From Flavobacteriaceae bacterium (GTDB taxonomy: Bacteria; Bacteroidota; Bacteroidia; Flavobacteriales; Flavobacteriaceae): a stretch of 64,000 nucleotides of DNA. The stretch spans positions 62,001-126,000 of the forward strand of contig JAPOSZ010000018.1 in the NCBI GenBank assembly GCA_026709415.1, read 5' to 3'. Both the position numbers and the translations under genes were made by a program. Below the pieces are notes generated by a model, which had not been told where the DNA came from, did no database searches, and saw only the letters and a program-made list of their open reading frames with translations. This document shows positions 9,699 through 17,092 of the stretch, piece by piece. The stretch's first letter is position 1. Each line of letters begins with the position of its first letter.

Positions 9699-12374
9699 TT
9701 AAAATCTTCGATCAGGTTCTCTTCGTTTTTCATATTTGATATCTTTTAATAATCCAGATTTAATACCGATAAAAAAATACCAGGATGCTCGGTCACTGAA
9801 TGGGACCCAGTCAAAATTCAAACGCCAACTATCTAAATCTCTTTCAAACCGGAATTGAGTATAGGTGAACCCTTTTCCTTCAAAATCATAACCAGAGGAG
9901 ATGCCAACTTGCCATTTGGGTGTTAAATTAACATTGCCAGAAAACATCAACGAATTATTAGAAATTCTTCGTTGTCTCGTAGAATTGAGATAGGTTAAGG
10001 TATAGGCTATTCGTAAATCCCACGGAATGCGAGCACGATAAGAAGGATATTTCGGTGCTTCTTGTCCATCATCTTGGGAAAAGTTCCGATTCGTAAAATC
10101 CTGGGATCGCCCAAATAAATCATCGGATCTACCTCCACCAAAAGCACTCTCCTGCTGAGAACTGTCCAGTTGATCTGGGTCAGATGCTTGGGTATCTGTA
10201 TCTCTATTGGATTTGAAAAAATCACTACTGATATTAAAATCAAAATTGGCATTGAGACTGGTTAGTCGCAATAGGCCTCCGCCCTCATTGAGGTTAAATT
10301 CAGGGATACGCACATTATTTTCATCAAGAGCATAGGGATCAAATGTAGCTCCTAAATTCATGCCCAGTTTGTTTTGAATCATATCAAATCCAGCCGTCAT
10401 TCGGATGGGAGCTAGTTTAAATTCTTCAGCATTAAAATTATACGATGTCGAAATGTTTAGATTTTTTATCAAGGTGATTTTTTTGGGTTCTGTGGCGGTT
10501 GAATCCCGATCCCGTACTTTGGCTTCAAATAAATTACTGATGGATATATTCATTGAATTAGATTTGGACCGAGAAGGAGCTCCAAATAGTCCTCCTTCAA
10601 ACCGTGTATAATCAGCGGTATTTCCATTAGCATCAATAATGTAGGTGTCATAATAACGTTCCGAACTAGGACGTTGAGAATAAGAGATCGATGGTCTCAT
10701 GGTATGCCGGATGGATTGAATTTTTTTATCCAATCCAAAATTGACTGTTCCATAAATGGTCGTTCCGACACTAGCTGATATATTATAACTAGTAAATCGA
10801 TCAAATCCAGAAATAGTGTCTTTAATAGCAGCATTTTCGGCAATATCAAAATCTTGATATCGAATCGTTGTGGGTGTCCACACTTCTTTAATATTGGAGC
10901 CCACTGTAACACTCAGATACTTTAATACTTTAAAATTAGTGGATATCGGTACGGTGTGGGTGGCACCATAACGCGCATCATCAAACATTCCTTTCTTAAA
11001 CATTTTGTCTTCATCGGTAATTATTCGGTTTTCAAATTTTGTGCTGTATTGAAAATTGATGTTTTGTAAAATACCACTTTTAGAACCTGTTCGAGGGGCA
11101 AAAGGAAAAATTCTTTCCAAATTACCTTGGAAAGAGGGTAGTGTTAAATTGACTCGCATCGAACGTGAATTTTGAGATAAGTTAGCATTGAATGAGAGAT
11201 TAACACGGGGGTAAGCTGGAAAAGTTTTGGTATAAGCAATCGAAGAACTCAAATCATTATTGAGAAAGTTTGGCGAATTGAGTTGGTTCAATGATTCCCT
11301 GAAATAATTACTACTTCCAAAATTGACCGAAGCAGAAAAATTGGAACTTGGATTTGATTTTCGATCTTTTCTGTGGGACCATCGAACATTAAACACACTC
11401 GACTTGGAATAATTAGGAAACCCTCTTTCTTCAGAAATATTTTTTTCATAACGAAATGAAAAGTTCCCAGAAAATTTATATCGCTTGATATATTGGGTAT
11501 TCGTTCTTATTCCAAAACTTCCATTGGTATAATAATCTCCTGTTAAGGTCAAGTCATAATAATCGGATAGAGCGAAATGATAACCGCCGTTTTGAATATG
11601 AAATCCTTGATTGACACTTTCACCAATCGATGGAAATAAAAACCCCGATTCCTGACTGGTTTGGGTAGGAAAATAGGCAAAGGGGACCATGAGAGGTGTT
11701 GGAATATCTGCAACAATCATATTGGCAAATCCAGTAATGATCTGTTTGCCTGGAATGACTTTGGCTTTACGAACTCTAAAGTAATAATCTAGTCCTTCCG
11801 TTAGATTTCCCAAAACTTGACCAGCTGTAGACACTCTGGCATCTCTGAGATAAAAAATAGAATCGTTTTCTTTTTTGGTTAGCCTAGCAAACACATCCAT
11901 TCCATTTTGACCTGATTTAGAATTCCATATCAAGGCTTTTTCTGTGTCGAAATTGTATCGAATCGAATCGGGATAAATCAAATTATCAGCTTGTTTAAAT
12001 GATGGGGCTTGCACCAAATTTCCAGCGGAGTCAGGAATTCTTCCGGCATAGACCTCATTGAGTTTAAAATCCATGACGATGATCCCGGCTTTGAGTTCGG
12101 TATCTTGATAATACAATTCGGCTTGATCATACAGATATAGTTTATTATGAATCCGATCGATTTGCACAGATTCTTTAGCCGAATAATCGATTTGGTCAGC
12201 AATCAGAGGTGTTGGCTGTTCCTCTTGGACTATTGGAATGGTATCGTTAGTTACTGGAGGGATGGTATCTTGTTGTATTTCTAAAGAGATATAAAAAATT
12301 TTTCCATTAGCCGTTGCTGCCAGTGGAAAAACAATTAGGGCAAATGCCAATAAAATATTATGTCGATTCAGCAA
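9699..12374 (-). CDS. lptD: LPS-assembly outer-membrane protein LptD (Bacteroidota type)
   Basis: LptD is the outer-membrane barrel that inserts lipopolysaccharide. The 891-residue chain starts at TTG with a signal peptide (LLAFALIVFPLAATANG). An OstA-like beta-jellyroll domain follows (KESVQIDRIHNKLYLYDQ, ELKAGIIVMDFK). The long C-terminal half alternates aromatic-rich strands typical of an outer-membrane barrel, ending WYFFIGIKSGLL. A low-complexity polar stretch (QASDPDQLDSSQQES, GGGRSDDLFG) is inserted before the last strands. The canonical paired cysteines of proteobacterial LptD are not evident, as in many Bacteroidota homologues. Divergent transcription from the cell-wall amidase gene, with mlaD further on, supports an envelope role. 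Confidence 0.85.
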   Translation of the reverse strand: MLNRHNILLAFALIVFPLAATANGKIFYISLEIQQDTIPPVTNDTIPIVQEEQPTPLIADQIDYSAKESVQIDRIHNKLYLYDQAELYYQDTELKAGIIVMDFKLNEVYAGRIPDSAGNLVQAPSFKQADNLIYPDSIRYNFDTEKALIWNSKSGQNGMDVFARLTKKENDSIFYLRDARVSTAGQVLGNLTEGLDYYFRVRKAKVIPGKQIITGFANMIVADIPTPLMVPFAYFPTQTSQESGFLFPSIGESVNQGFHIQNGGYHFALSDYYDLTLTGDYYTNGSFGIRTNTQYIKRYKFSGNFSFRYEKNISEERGFPNYSKSSVFNVRWSHRKDRKSNPSSNFSASVNFGSSNYFRESLNQLNSPNFLNNDLSSSIAYTKTFPAYPRVNLSFNANLSQNSRSMRVNLTLPSFQGNLERIFPFAPRTGSKSGILQNINFQYSTKFENRIITDEDKMFKKGMFDDARYGATHTVPISTNFKVLKYLSVTVGSNIKEVWTPTTIRYQDFDIAENAAIKDTISGFDRFTSYNISASVGTTIYGTVNFGLDKKIQSIRHTMRPSISYSQRPSSERYYDTYIIDANGNTADYTRFEGGLFGAPSRSKSNSMNISISNLFEAKVRDRDSTATEPKKITLIKNLNISTSYNFNAEEFKLAPIRMTAGFDMIQNKLGMNLGATFDPYALDENNVRIPEFNLNEGGGLLRLTSLNANFDFNISSDFFKSNRDTDTQASDPDQLDSSQQESAFGGGRSDDLFGRSQDFTNRNFSQDDGQEAPKYPSYRARIPWDLRIAYTLTYLNSTRQRRISNNSLMFSGNVNLTPKWQVGISSGYDFEGKGFTYTQFRFERDLDSWRLNFDWVPFSDRASWYFFIGIKSGLLKDIKYEKRREPDRRF

Positions 12375-12433
12375 ATTATCTTTGGTTGTAGTCGTATATG
12401 AACATCTGAATTATGGGCAATAAAATTAAGGAT

Positions 12434-12441
12434 TAATTTTG
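12434..12441 (+). promoter_or_regulatory. -7 box upstream of the amidase gene
   Basis: TAATTTTG fits the Bacteroidota TAnnTTTG box and lies 17 bases before the amidase start codon, in the 84-base gap between divergent lptD and the amidase. The identical octamer precedes the mlaD-like gene and the MBL hydrolase gene in this window. Confidence 0.45.
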
Positions 12442-12458
12442 CCTAGAATAAACAGTCA

Positions 12459-13574
12459 ATGGATAATCTAAATCGTATGAAATCAGTGATTCTTGGATTG
12501 GGTCTTGTTTTGCTCTTATCGAAACCCAATAGCTTAGTTGCTCAAATTTCTAATGATGATTCATTTGTGGTGGTCATCGACCCTGGACATGGAGGAAAAG
12601 ACCCAGGAGCAATGGCTTTTGGAGCCAAAGAAAAAGATTTGGTTCTTTCTATGAGTAAAAAAATAGCTACAGAATTAAAAAATCATGAGGGTATTCAGGT
12701 GATTTTAACACGCCACACCGATAAGTTCATCGAATTATGGCGCAGAGCTCAAATTGCCAATGAAATAAAAAGATCAGATAATAAAGCAGGCGCGGATTTA
12801 TTTATTTCTGTGCATTGTGATGCCATTCGAAATCCAAGTATTCAGGGAGCTCATGCTTTTGTTATGGGGACTCACGTCAGTAAAAGAAACTACGAAGTTG
12901 CAAAGCACGAAAATTCGGTTGTTTTTTTAGAAGATGGATATGAAGAAAATTATCCCGGATTTAATCCGAATGATCCTCAAACGGTTATTGCTCTATTTGA
13001 TGTTCAACAAGATTACCTCAACAAAAGCATCAGGGCAGCAAAATTCATTCACGACCGCATTGAATTTGATTTAAAGAGAAAAGTTAGAAACATCAAACAA
13101 GCCGGATTTCTAGTTCTTCATCAAACGAATGTTCCCAGTGTTTTATTTGAAGCCGGATTTTTAACCAACTCTAATGATGCTAGCTATTTAAAGTCGGTCA
13201 AAGGTCAAAAAGAAATTGCCAAAGCGGTTGCTGATGCGATTGTGGATTACCGTGATTGGGTCAATAGCAACACATTAGTTCCAGAAGATGATCTTCGTCT
13301 TAATACGGCTGAAATTGAAGATTATTCAAAAGGAGAGAGTTATCGAATTCAACTCGTTGTATCGAATGTGGATAGAAGTCCTTATGACTCGTATTTTAAA
13401 GAACTGTCTCCCATATCCAAAGAATCGTATAATCATTTGATTAGGTATTATTATGGAATGACTCGATCTTTAAACCAAGCTAAACGATATAAAAACGATG
13501 CGATTTCAAGAGGCTTTAAAGGGGCAGGAATTGTTAAATTTATTGACGGAAAACGAACCAATGAATGGCAATAA
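12459..13574 (+). CDS. N-acetylmuramoyl-L-alanine amidase (Amidase_3) with C-terminal SPOR-like domain
   Basis: The enzyme cleaves the amide bond between muramic acid and the stem peptide, acting in the periplasm. After a signal peptide (residues 8-29), the zinc site is built from His44 (IDPGHGGKDPG), Glu58 (GAKEKDL) and His119 (FISVHCD), with the catalytic Glu231 in SVLFEAGFL. The domain ends about residue 265. The last 75 residues (SYRIQLVVS ... YYGMTRSLNQAKRYKND) look like a SPOR-type peptidoglycan-binding fold, which would target septal glycan. The total of 371 residues is normal for Bacteroidota AmiC-like enzymes. It is divergent from lptD. Confidence 0.92.
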   Translation: MDNLNRMKSVILGLGLVLLLSKPNSLVAQISNDDSFVVVIDPGHGGKDPGAMAFGAKEKDLVLSMSKKIATELKNHEGIQVILTRHTDKFIELWRRAQIANEIKRSDNKAGADLFISVHCDAIRNPSIQGAHAFVMGTHVSKRNYEVAKHENSVVFLEDGYEENYPGFNPNDPQTVIALFDVQQDYLNKSIRAAKFIHDRIEFDLKRKVRNIKQAGFLVLHQTNVPSVLFEAGFLTNSNDASYLKSVKGQKEIAKAVADAIVDYRDWVNSNTLVPEDDLRLNTAEIEDYSKGESYRIQLVVSNVDRSPYDSYFKELSPISKESYNHLIRYYYGMTRSLNQAKRYKNDAISRGFKGAGIVKFIDGKRTNEWQ

Positions 13575-13792
13575 GTTCCTAACACTTGAATTAAAACATG
13601 TTTTGAATTTCCGTGCAACTATAGTTCAACATTTTATCTTTTCTTAACTTTTGATCTTATCGTATTATCTGCGACTGAACTGTGCCCTATGGTCTGGGCA
13701 GTTATTGTCCAGATGAACTACCTATAACTTGTGTTTTCGTCTGGAGTTTAGGGTCTAAAAAAGCTTTGGAAGATTCAATTCACGAAAACGAC

Positions 13793-14428
13793 TCAATCTT
13801 TTTTGTTTCTATTATTGGGTTTTTGATTTGGATCGGTATCTTCCCCTTCATCATCTCCTTTGTCGGAATCTTTTCCCACATCTTTTTCTAGTTTTTTAAT
13901 CTGAAGGTTTTGTATTTTCAATGTGTTCTCGTGCTCTTTTTTTTCTCTCAACTCTCTCTCTTCCTCTCTCTTTCTTTCTCTAAGCTCTTTCTCTTTTTCT
14001 CTCTGTTCTCTCTCTTCCTCTCTCTTTCTTTCTCTAAGCTCTTTCTCTTTTTCTCTCTGTTCTCTCTCTTCTTCTCTCTTTCTTTCTCTGAGCTCTTTCT
14101 CTTTTTCTCTCTGTTTTCTCTCTTCCTCTCTCTTTCTTTCTCTGAGCTCTTTCTCTTTTTCTCTCTGTTTTCTCTCTTCCTCTCTCTTTCTTTCTCTGAG
14201 CTCTTTCTCTTTTTCTCTCAACTCTTTCTCTTTTTCTCTCTGCTCTCTTGCATCAGCTATTTTGCTTGCTTTTTGAGAGAGAAAAAACCGATAGATAAGC
14301 CAAGAGATACCAAAAATACCAAGCCCTCCTGTAATCCAAGGGTTCACTTCTTCTATAAATGTCGAAACCAGCATCACCGTAATGATTCCTGCTACTTCTA
14401 TAATTGGTAGATCTAATGTATCTTCCAT
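13793..14428 (-). CDS. membrane-anchored coiled-coil protein with five 18-residue repeats
   Basis: I do not recognise this 211-residue protein as a named family. Residues 9-26 and 33-50 are hydrophobic (VAGIITVMLVSTFI, GGLGIFGISWLIYRFFL) and suggest two membrane segments or a hairpin. From residue 60 on it is almost entirely charged. Five near-identical 18-residue units starting REKEKELRERKREEE cover residues 71-160 and should form one long single alpha-helix or coiled coil. A short tail rich in Asp and Gly follows. A decayed copy without the repeats lies at 4047-4281, so the gene belongs to something that was duplicated. A serine-recombinase fragment lies just upstream (14525-14719). The array probably varies in copy number. 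Function is unknown. Confidence 0.6.
   Translation of the reverse strand: MEDTLDLPIIEVAGIITVMLVSTFIEEVNPWITGGLGIFGISWLIYRFFLSQKASKIADAREQREKEKELREKEKELRERKREEERKQREKEKELRERKREEERKQREKEKELRERKREEEREQREKEKELRERKREEEREQREKEKELRERKREEERELREKKEHENTLKIQNLQIKKLEKDVGKDSDKGDDEGEDTDPNQKPNNRNKKD
13949..14218. repeat. five tandem 54-bp repeats, almost pure pyrimidine on the plus strand
   Basis: Five 54-bp units encode the 18-residue repeats of the reverse-strand coiled-coil gene. Units differ by only a few substitutions, such as AAGCTC against GAGCTC and GTTCTC against GTTTTC. The plus strand is nearly all C and T from about 13928 to 14275, broken only by short AG-containing steps. Such purine/pyrimidine tracts can form triplex DNA and are prone to slippage. 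Because the unit is a multiple of three, gain or loss of units keeps the reading frame. Confidence 0.9.
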
Positions 14429-14524
14429 GATAATACAAAGTTAAAATCTTTTTTATTTTTTCAAATTCCATGCAATATACTTTTTCACTTGCCTTATCGT
14501 TGTCGAAATCACTTGCCATCGACT

Positions 14525-14719
14525 CTAGATATCCTGATAGGTTTTTCCTTTGTTTAAAAAACTGACAATCTTTTTGGGTTTGGACAAAATTTTTTTTCTG
14601 GTTTCCACCTTGCCGACTTTTCGTCCAAATGTACCACCTCGTTCTGGATAGGCCTGTACGCCTTGTCTAGTGCGTTCGAAAAGGGCTTGGCGTTCCATTT
14701 TATACAAACAACTCATCAC
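14525..14719 (-). pseudogene. fragment of a serine recombinase (resolvase/invertase)
   Basis: The 64-codon frame reads MERQALFERTRQGVQAYPER, then GGTFGRKVG and KGKTYQDI, matching the end of the catalytic domain and the linker to the DNA-binding domain of resolvase-type recombinases (usual pattern MERELLFERTREGV ... GRKVG). The N-terminal catalytic part with the active serine is absent. Upstream on the same strand, PIGK of the family pattern appears in a different frame (about 14735-14750), so the gene is shifted and truncated. It ends before the helix-turn-helix. It marks the 13.8-15 kb stretch as an old mobile insertion. Confidence 0.6.
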
Positions 14720-15093
14720 CGGGAGGATAACTTTCCAATAGGGACTTTCCTTTTTCGTCGTGACTTAAAGAGATATGTTTCTAACTCACTAAAAATCTTT
14801 TTCCAATACGGATCATCTTTCATAAACTACGGTATACCAAATATTAATTTACTACCATAAAGGCCGTAGTTTTTCCCTTGCCTTTAGCGCCATTGGTTGT
14901 ATTTGTATGTGGATTTTTAGACCGTTTTTAGTCTCCCAATACAGTCCTAACAATGGGACATAACATTCGATTCTTAGGGAGATTTTTTAAGACCTTTCCA
15001 AATTATGTGATAGCTTTCATTGCAACAATAGGTTACCACTTGATTTAGAATAAATATTAAATGCGAATGCTGAACTTAGCTAGCAATTATTAG
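14720..15093. other. gene-poor stretch between the recombinase fragment and the mlaD-like gene
   Basis: Apart from the frameshifted upstream trace of the serine recombinase at about 14735-14750, I see no gene, repeat or hairpin here that I can support. The right end carries the mlaD promoter box. Confidence 0.5.
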
Positions 15094-15101
15094 TAATTTT
15101 G
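15094..15101 (+). promoter_or_regulatory. -7 box upstream of the mlaD-like gene
   Basis: TAATTTTG, identical to the octamer upstream of the amidase gene, lies 16 bases before the TTG start. It fits the Bacteroidota primary-sigma consensus TAnnTTTG. Confidence 0.45.
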
Positions 15102-15117
15102 TGACAGTTTTTAAGCT

Positions 15118-16056
15118 TTGAAATTTTCAAAAGAAGTCAAGGTTACCATAATTTTTGTTGCAGGAGTTGCTTTATTTATAATAGGTTACTCTTTTTTGAG
15201 AAATAATTTTATTCTTTCTGGATCAAAAAAGATTTATAGCTATTTCGAAAATGTGGAAGGTCTTGGTCTCGGCGCTAAAGTAACGGTCAACGGGTTTTCG
15301 GTTGGTTCGGTAACCGGTATCGACTTTTCGGAAGATTTTTCTGCATTAAAAGTGGAAATGAATGTTCGCTCAGATTTGACGTTTTCAAAAAATAGTACGG
15401 CCATACTTTATGAAACTAGCTTAATAGGCGGAAGAGCCATACAAATCATTCCTGTTTATGAAGCCGATGTGATTCAACAAGGAGATGTCCTGCCTTCAGT
15501 GATTAAACCGGTTTTAACAGCACTAATCAATGATCAATTTGCACCACTTCAGACCAAATTAGAAAACTTAATTTCAAATCTAGATTCATTAGTTATCGGC
15601 TTTAACGCAGTATTCGATAATACGGGACAAGTGAAGTTAAGAAATGCGCTAGAAGATTTCACACTCATCGTTGATAATGTTAATCAATTATCCAGCGAAA
15701 TTGTCGTTGGTATTCGAAATAATCAAGAGGCTGTGAATCAGACTTTAACCGATGTTGCAATGGCTTCCAAAAATATGAAATCCCTTTCGGATTCTTTGAT
15801 TGGAATTGATTTGAATTATACGGTATCAAAAATGAACAATCTCATTGGAGATATTGACTCAATGGTTAGTTTGATGCAGTCCAATAAAGGGACCATAGGA
15901 CAATTAGTAACCGATCCGAACCTATATGAAAATCTAAACCAAACAACCCAAACTTTAAATGCTCTGATGCTGGATTTGCAGACCAATCCCAAGAAGTATG
16001 TTCATTTTTCTTTGTTTGGTAGAAGAAACAAAACCAAAACAAACAACTCGAATTAG
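15118..16056 (+). CDS. MlaD/MCE-domain lipid transport protein
   Basis: MCE proteins form periplasmic rings that carry lipids between the membranes. The 312-residue protein has an uncleaved N-terminal membrane anchor (TIIFVAGVALFIIGYSFL, 10-27), then the MCE core: YFENVEGLGLGAKVTVNGF, VGSVTGIDF and LIGGRAIQIIP. A long helical C-terminal tail follows. In Bacteroidota the gene often sits with lptD and the amidase, as here, which supports an envelope-lipid function. The TTG start at 15118 is chosen because it gives the anchor directly and no ATG precedes it. Partner ATPase and permease (MlaF/MlaE) are not in the window. Confidence 0.87.
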   Translation: MKFSKEVKVTIIFVAGVALFIIGYSFLRNNFILSGSKKIYSYFENVEGLGLGAKVTVNGFSVGSVTGIDFSEDFSALKVEMNVRSDLTFSKNSTAILYETSLIGGRAIQIIPVYEADVIQQGDVLPSVIKPVLTALINDQFAPLQTKLENLISNLDSLVIGFNAVFDNTGQVKLRNALEDFTLIVDNVNQLSSEIVVGIRNNQEAVNQTLTDVAMASKNMKSLSDSLIGIDLNYTVSKMNNLIGDIDSMVSLMQSNKGTIGQLVTDPNLYENLNQTTQTLNALMLDLQTNPKKYVHFSLFGRRNKTKTNNSN

Positions 16057-16105
16057 ATTCTAACACGATATAAGCACTATTTCATATTCTAAATAAACCA
16101 TAATA

Positions 16106-16540
16106 ATGGACCGTAAAGAAGCAGAAAATTTATTGCACCAAAAAGTAGAAGAAGGGTTAACGGTTAGTCCTGTTTTACCAAAAGGGGTTAAAAATTATTT
16201 AGTCGACATCGACGGAACTATTTGCGATGATATTCCAAATGAAGAACCTCATCGAATGGAAACGGCACGCGTTTATCCAGATGCTTTAAAAACATTAAAC
16301 AAATGGTATGACCAAGGTCATTTGATCTGTTTTTTTACGGCAAGAGTGGAATCACATAGAGAAGTCACTGAGCGATGGTTGAAAAAAAACGGATTCAAAT
16401 ACCATAGTTTATTGATGGGCAAACCAAGGGGTGGTAATTATCATTGGATTGATAATCATTTGGTCAGAGCAACCCGATATAATGGTAAGTTCACCGATTT
16501 GGTTCAAAAAGAAGTTACCATTGAAGTTTTCGATGATTAA
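16106..16540 (+). CDS. HAD-superfamily phosphatase-like protein
   Basis: The 144-residue protein has the HAD nucleophile motif VDIDGTIC, with Asp34 and Asp36, the second motif FFTAR and a Lys/Asp region MGKPRGGNYHWIDNH that supplies motif III/IV functions. Short Bacteroidota relatives are sometimes labelled phosphoheptose isomerase, but no SIS domain is present, so that name looks like a database error. The substrate is unknown. It starts a run of same-strand genes with short gaps (16106 to 21142). Confidence 0.75.
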   Translation: MDRKEAENLLHQKVEEGLTVSPVLPKGVKNYLVDIDGTICDDIPNEEPHRMETARVYPDALKTLNKWYDQGHLICFFTARVESHREVTERWLKKNGFKYHSLLMGKPRGGNYHWIDNHLVRATRYNGKFTDLVQKEVTIEVFDD

Positions 16541-16603
16541 TTTTTTACTGATTTTGGGGGATATGGACATTTCTATTTCGATTGATCAATATAAAATCGT
16601 TGT

Positions 16604-17092
16604 TTGATGCTGGTATCTTTTGATTCGTTATCAGAGGATTCTAGAATTTGGATTTTTCAGTCCAACCAATTTCTGAGTTCAAAGCAGATGGATACCATAA
16701 CATTCGAATTGAATCGATTTTTAAAACAGTGGGTTTCTCATCAAGTTTCGCTGTCTGCAGGATTCACCATCATCAATAATTTATTTGTTATCATTGGATT
16801 AGATCACAACCAAACGACTAGCGGGTGCTCTATCGATGCCATGATGCATGCCATTCAAGCGATTGAAAAACGAATGGACCTCCAACTATTAAATAGAACC
16901 AATGTTGCTTTTCAAATCAATGGAAAAATTCAAATGATTGGATTAAATGAATTTCAAGATTTAATAAATAGAAAATCAATTAATCGATCGACTGTCGTAT
17001 TTAACAATATGGTGTCGACTATAAAAGAATTAAAAACCAATTGGAAAGTACCCCTTGAGAACAGTTGGCATAAACGCTATTTGATGTCATGA
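16604..17092 (+). CDS. conserved Bacteroidota protein of unknown function, often mislabelled ABC transporter ATPase
   Basis: The 162-residue protein matches a small conserved Bacteroidota family with the pattern FDSLSEDSRIWIFQSNQFLS, then GCSIDAMM, VVFNNMVSTIKEL and a WHKRY-type ending. Some database entries call it an ABC transporter ATPase, yet there is no Walker A, Walker B or ABC signature here, so that name is not supported. Its stop codon overlaps the start of the following GH3 fusion gene by four bases (ATGA), which implies translational coupling. I cannot assign a function. Confidence 0.75.
   Translation: MMLVSFDSLSEDSRIWIFQSNQFLSSKQMDTITFELNRFLKQWVSHQVSLSAGFTIINNLFVIIGLDHNQTTSGCSIDAMMHAIQAIEKRMDLQLLNRTNVAFQINGKIQMIGLNEFQDLINRKSINRSTVVFNNMVSTIKELKTNWKVPLENSWHKRYLMS

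Noticed and set aside
13949-14218. CRISPR-like array
   Set aside because: The 54-bp units are directly adjacent without unique spacers and are coding, so this is a tandem repeat.
13910-14410. Long plus-strand frames rich in Ser, Leu and Phe opposite the coiled-coil gene
   Set aside because: They are mirror images of the purine-rich repeat array; the periodic S/L/F composition is what the complement of the Glu/Lys/Arg repeats gives. The reverse-strand gene has membrane segments and a decayed paralogue.
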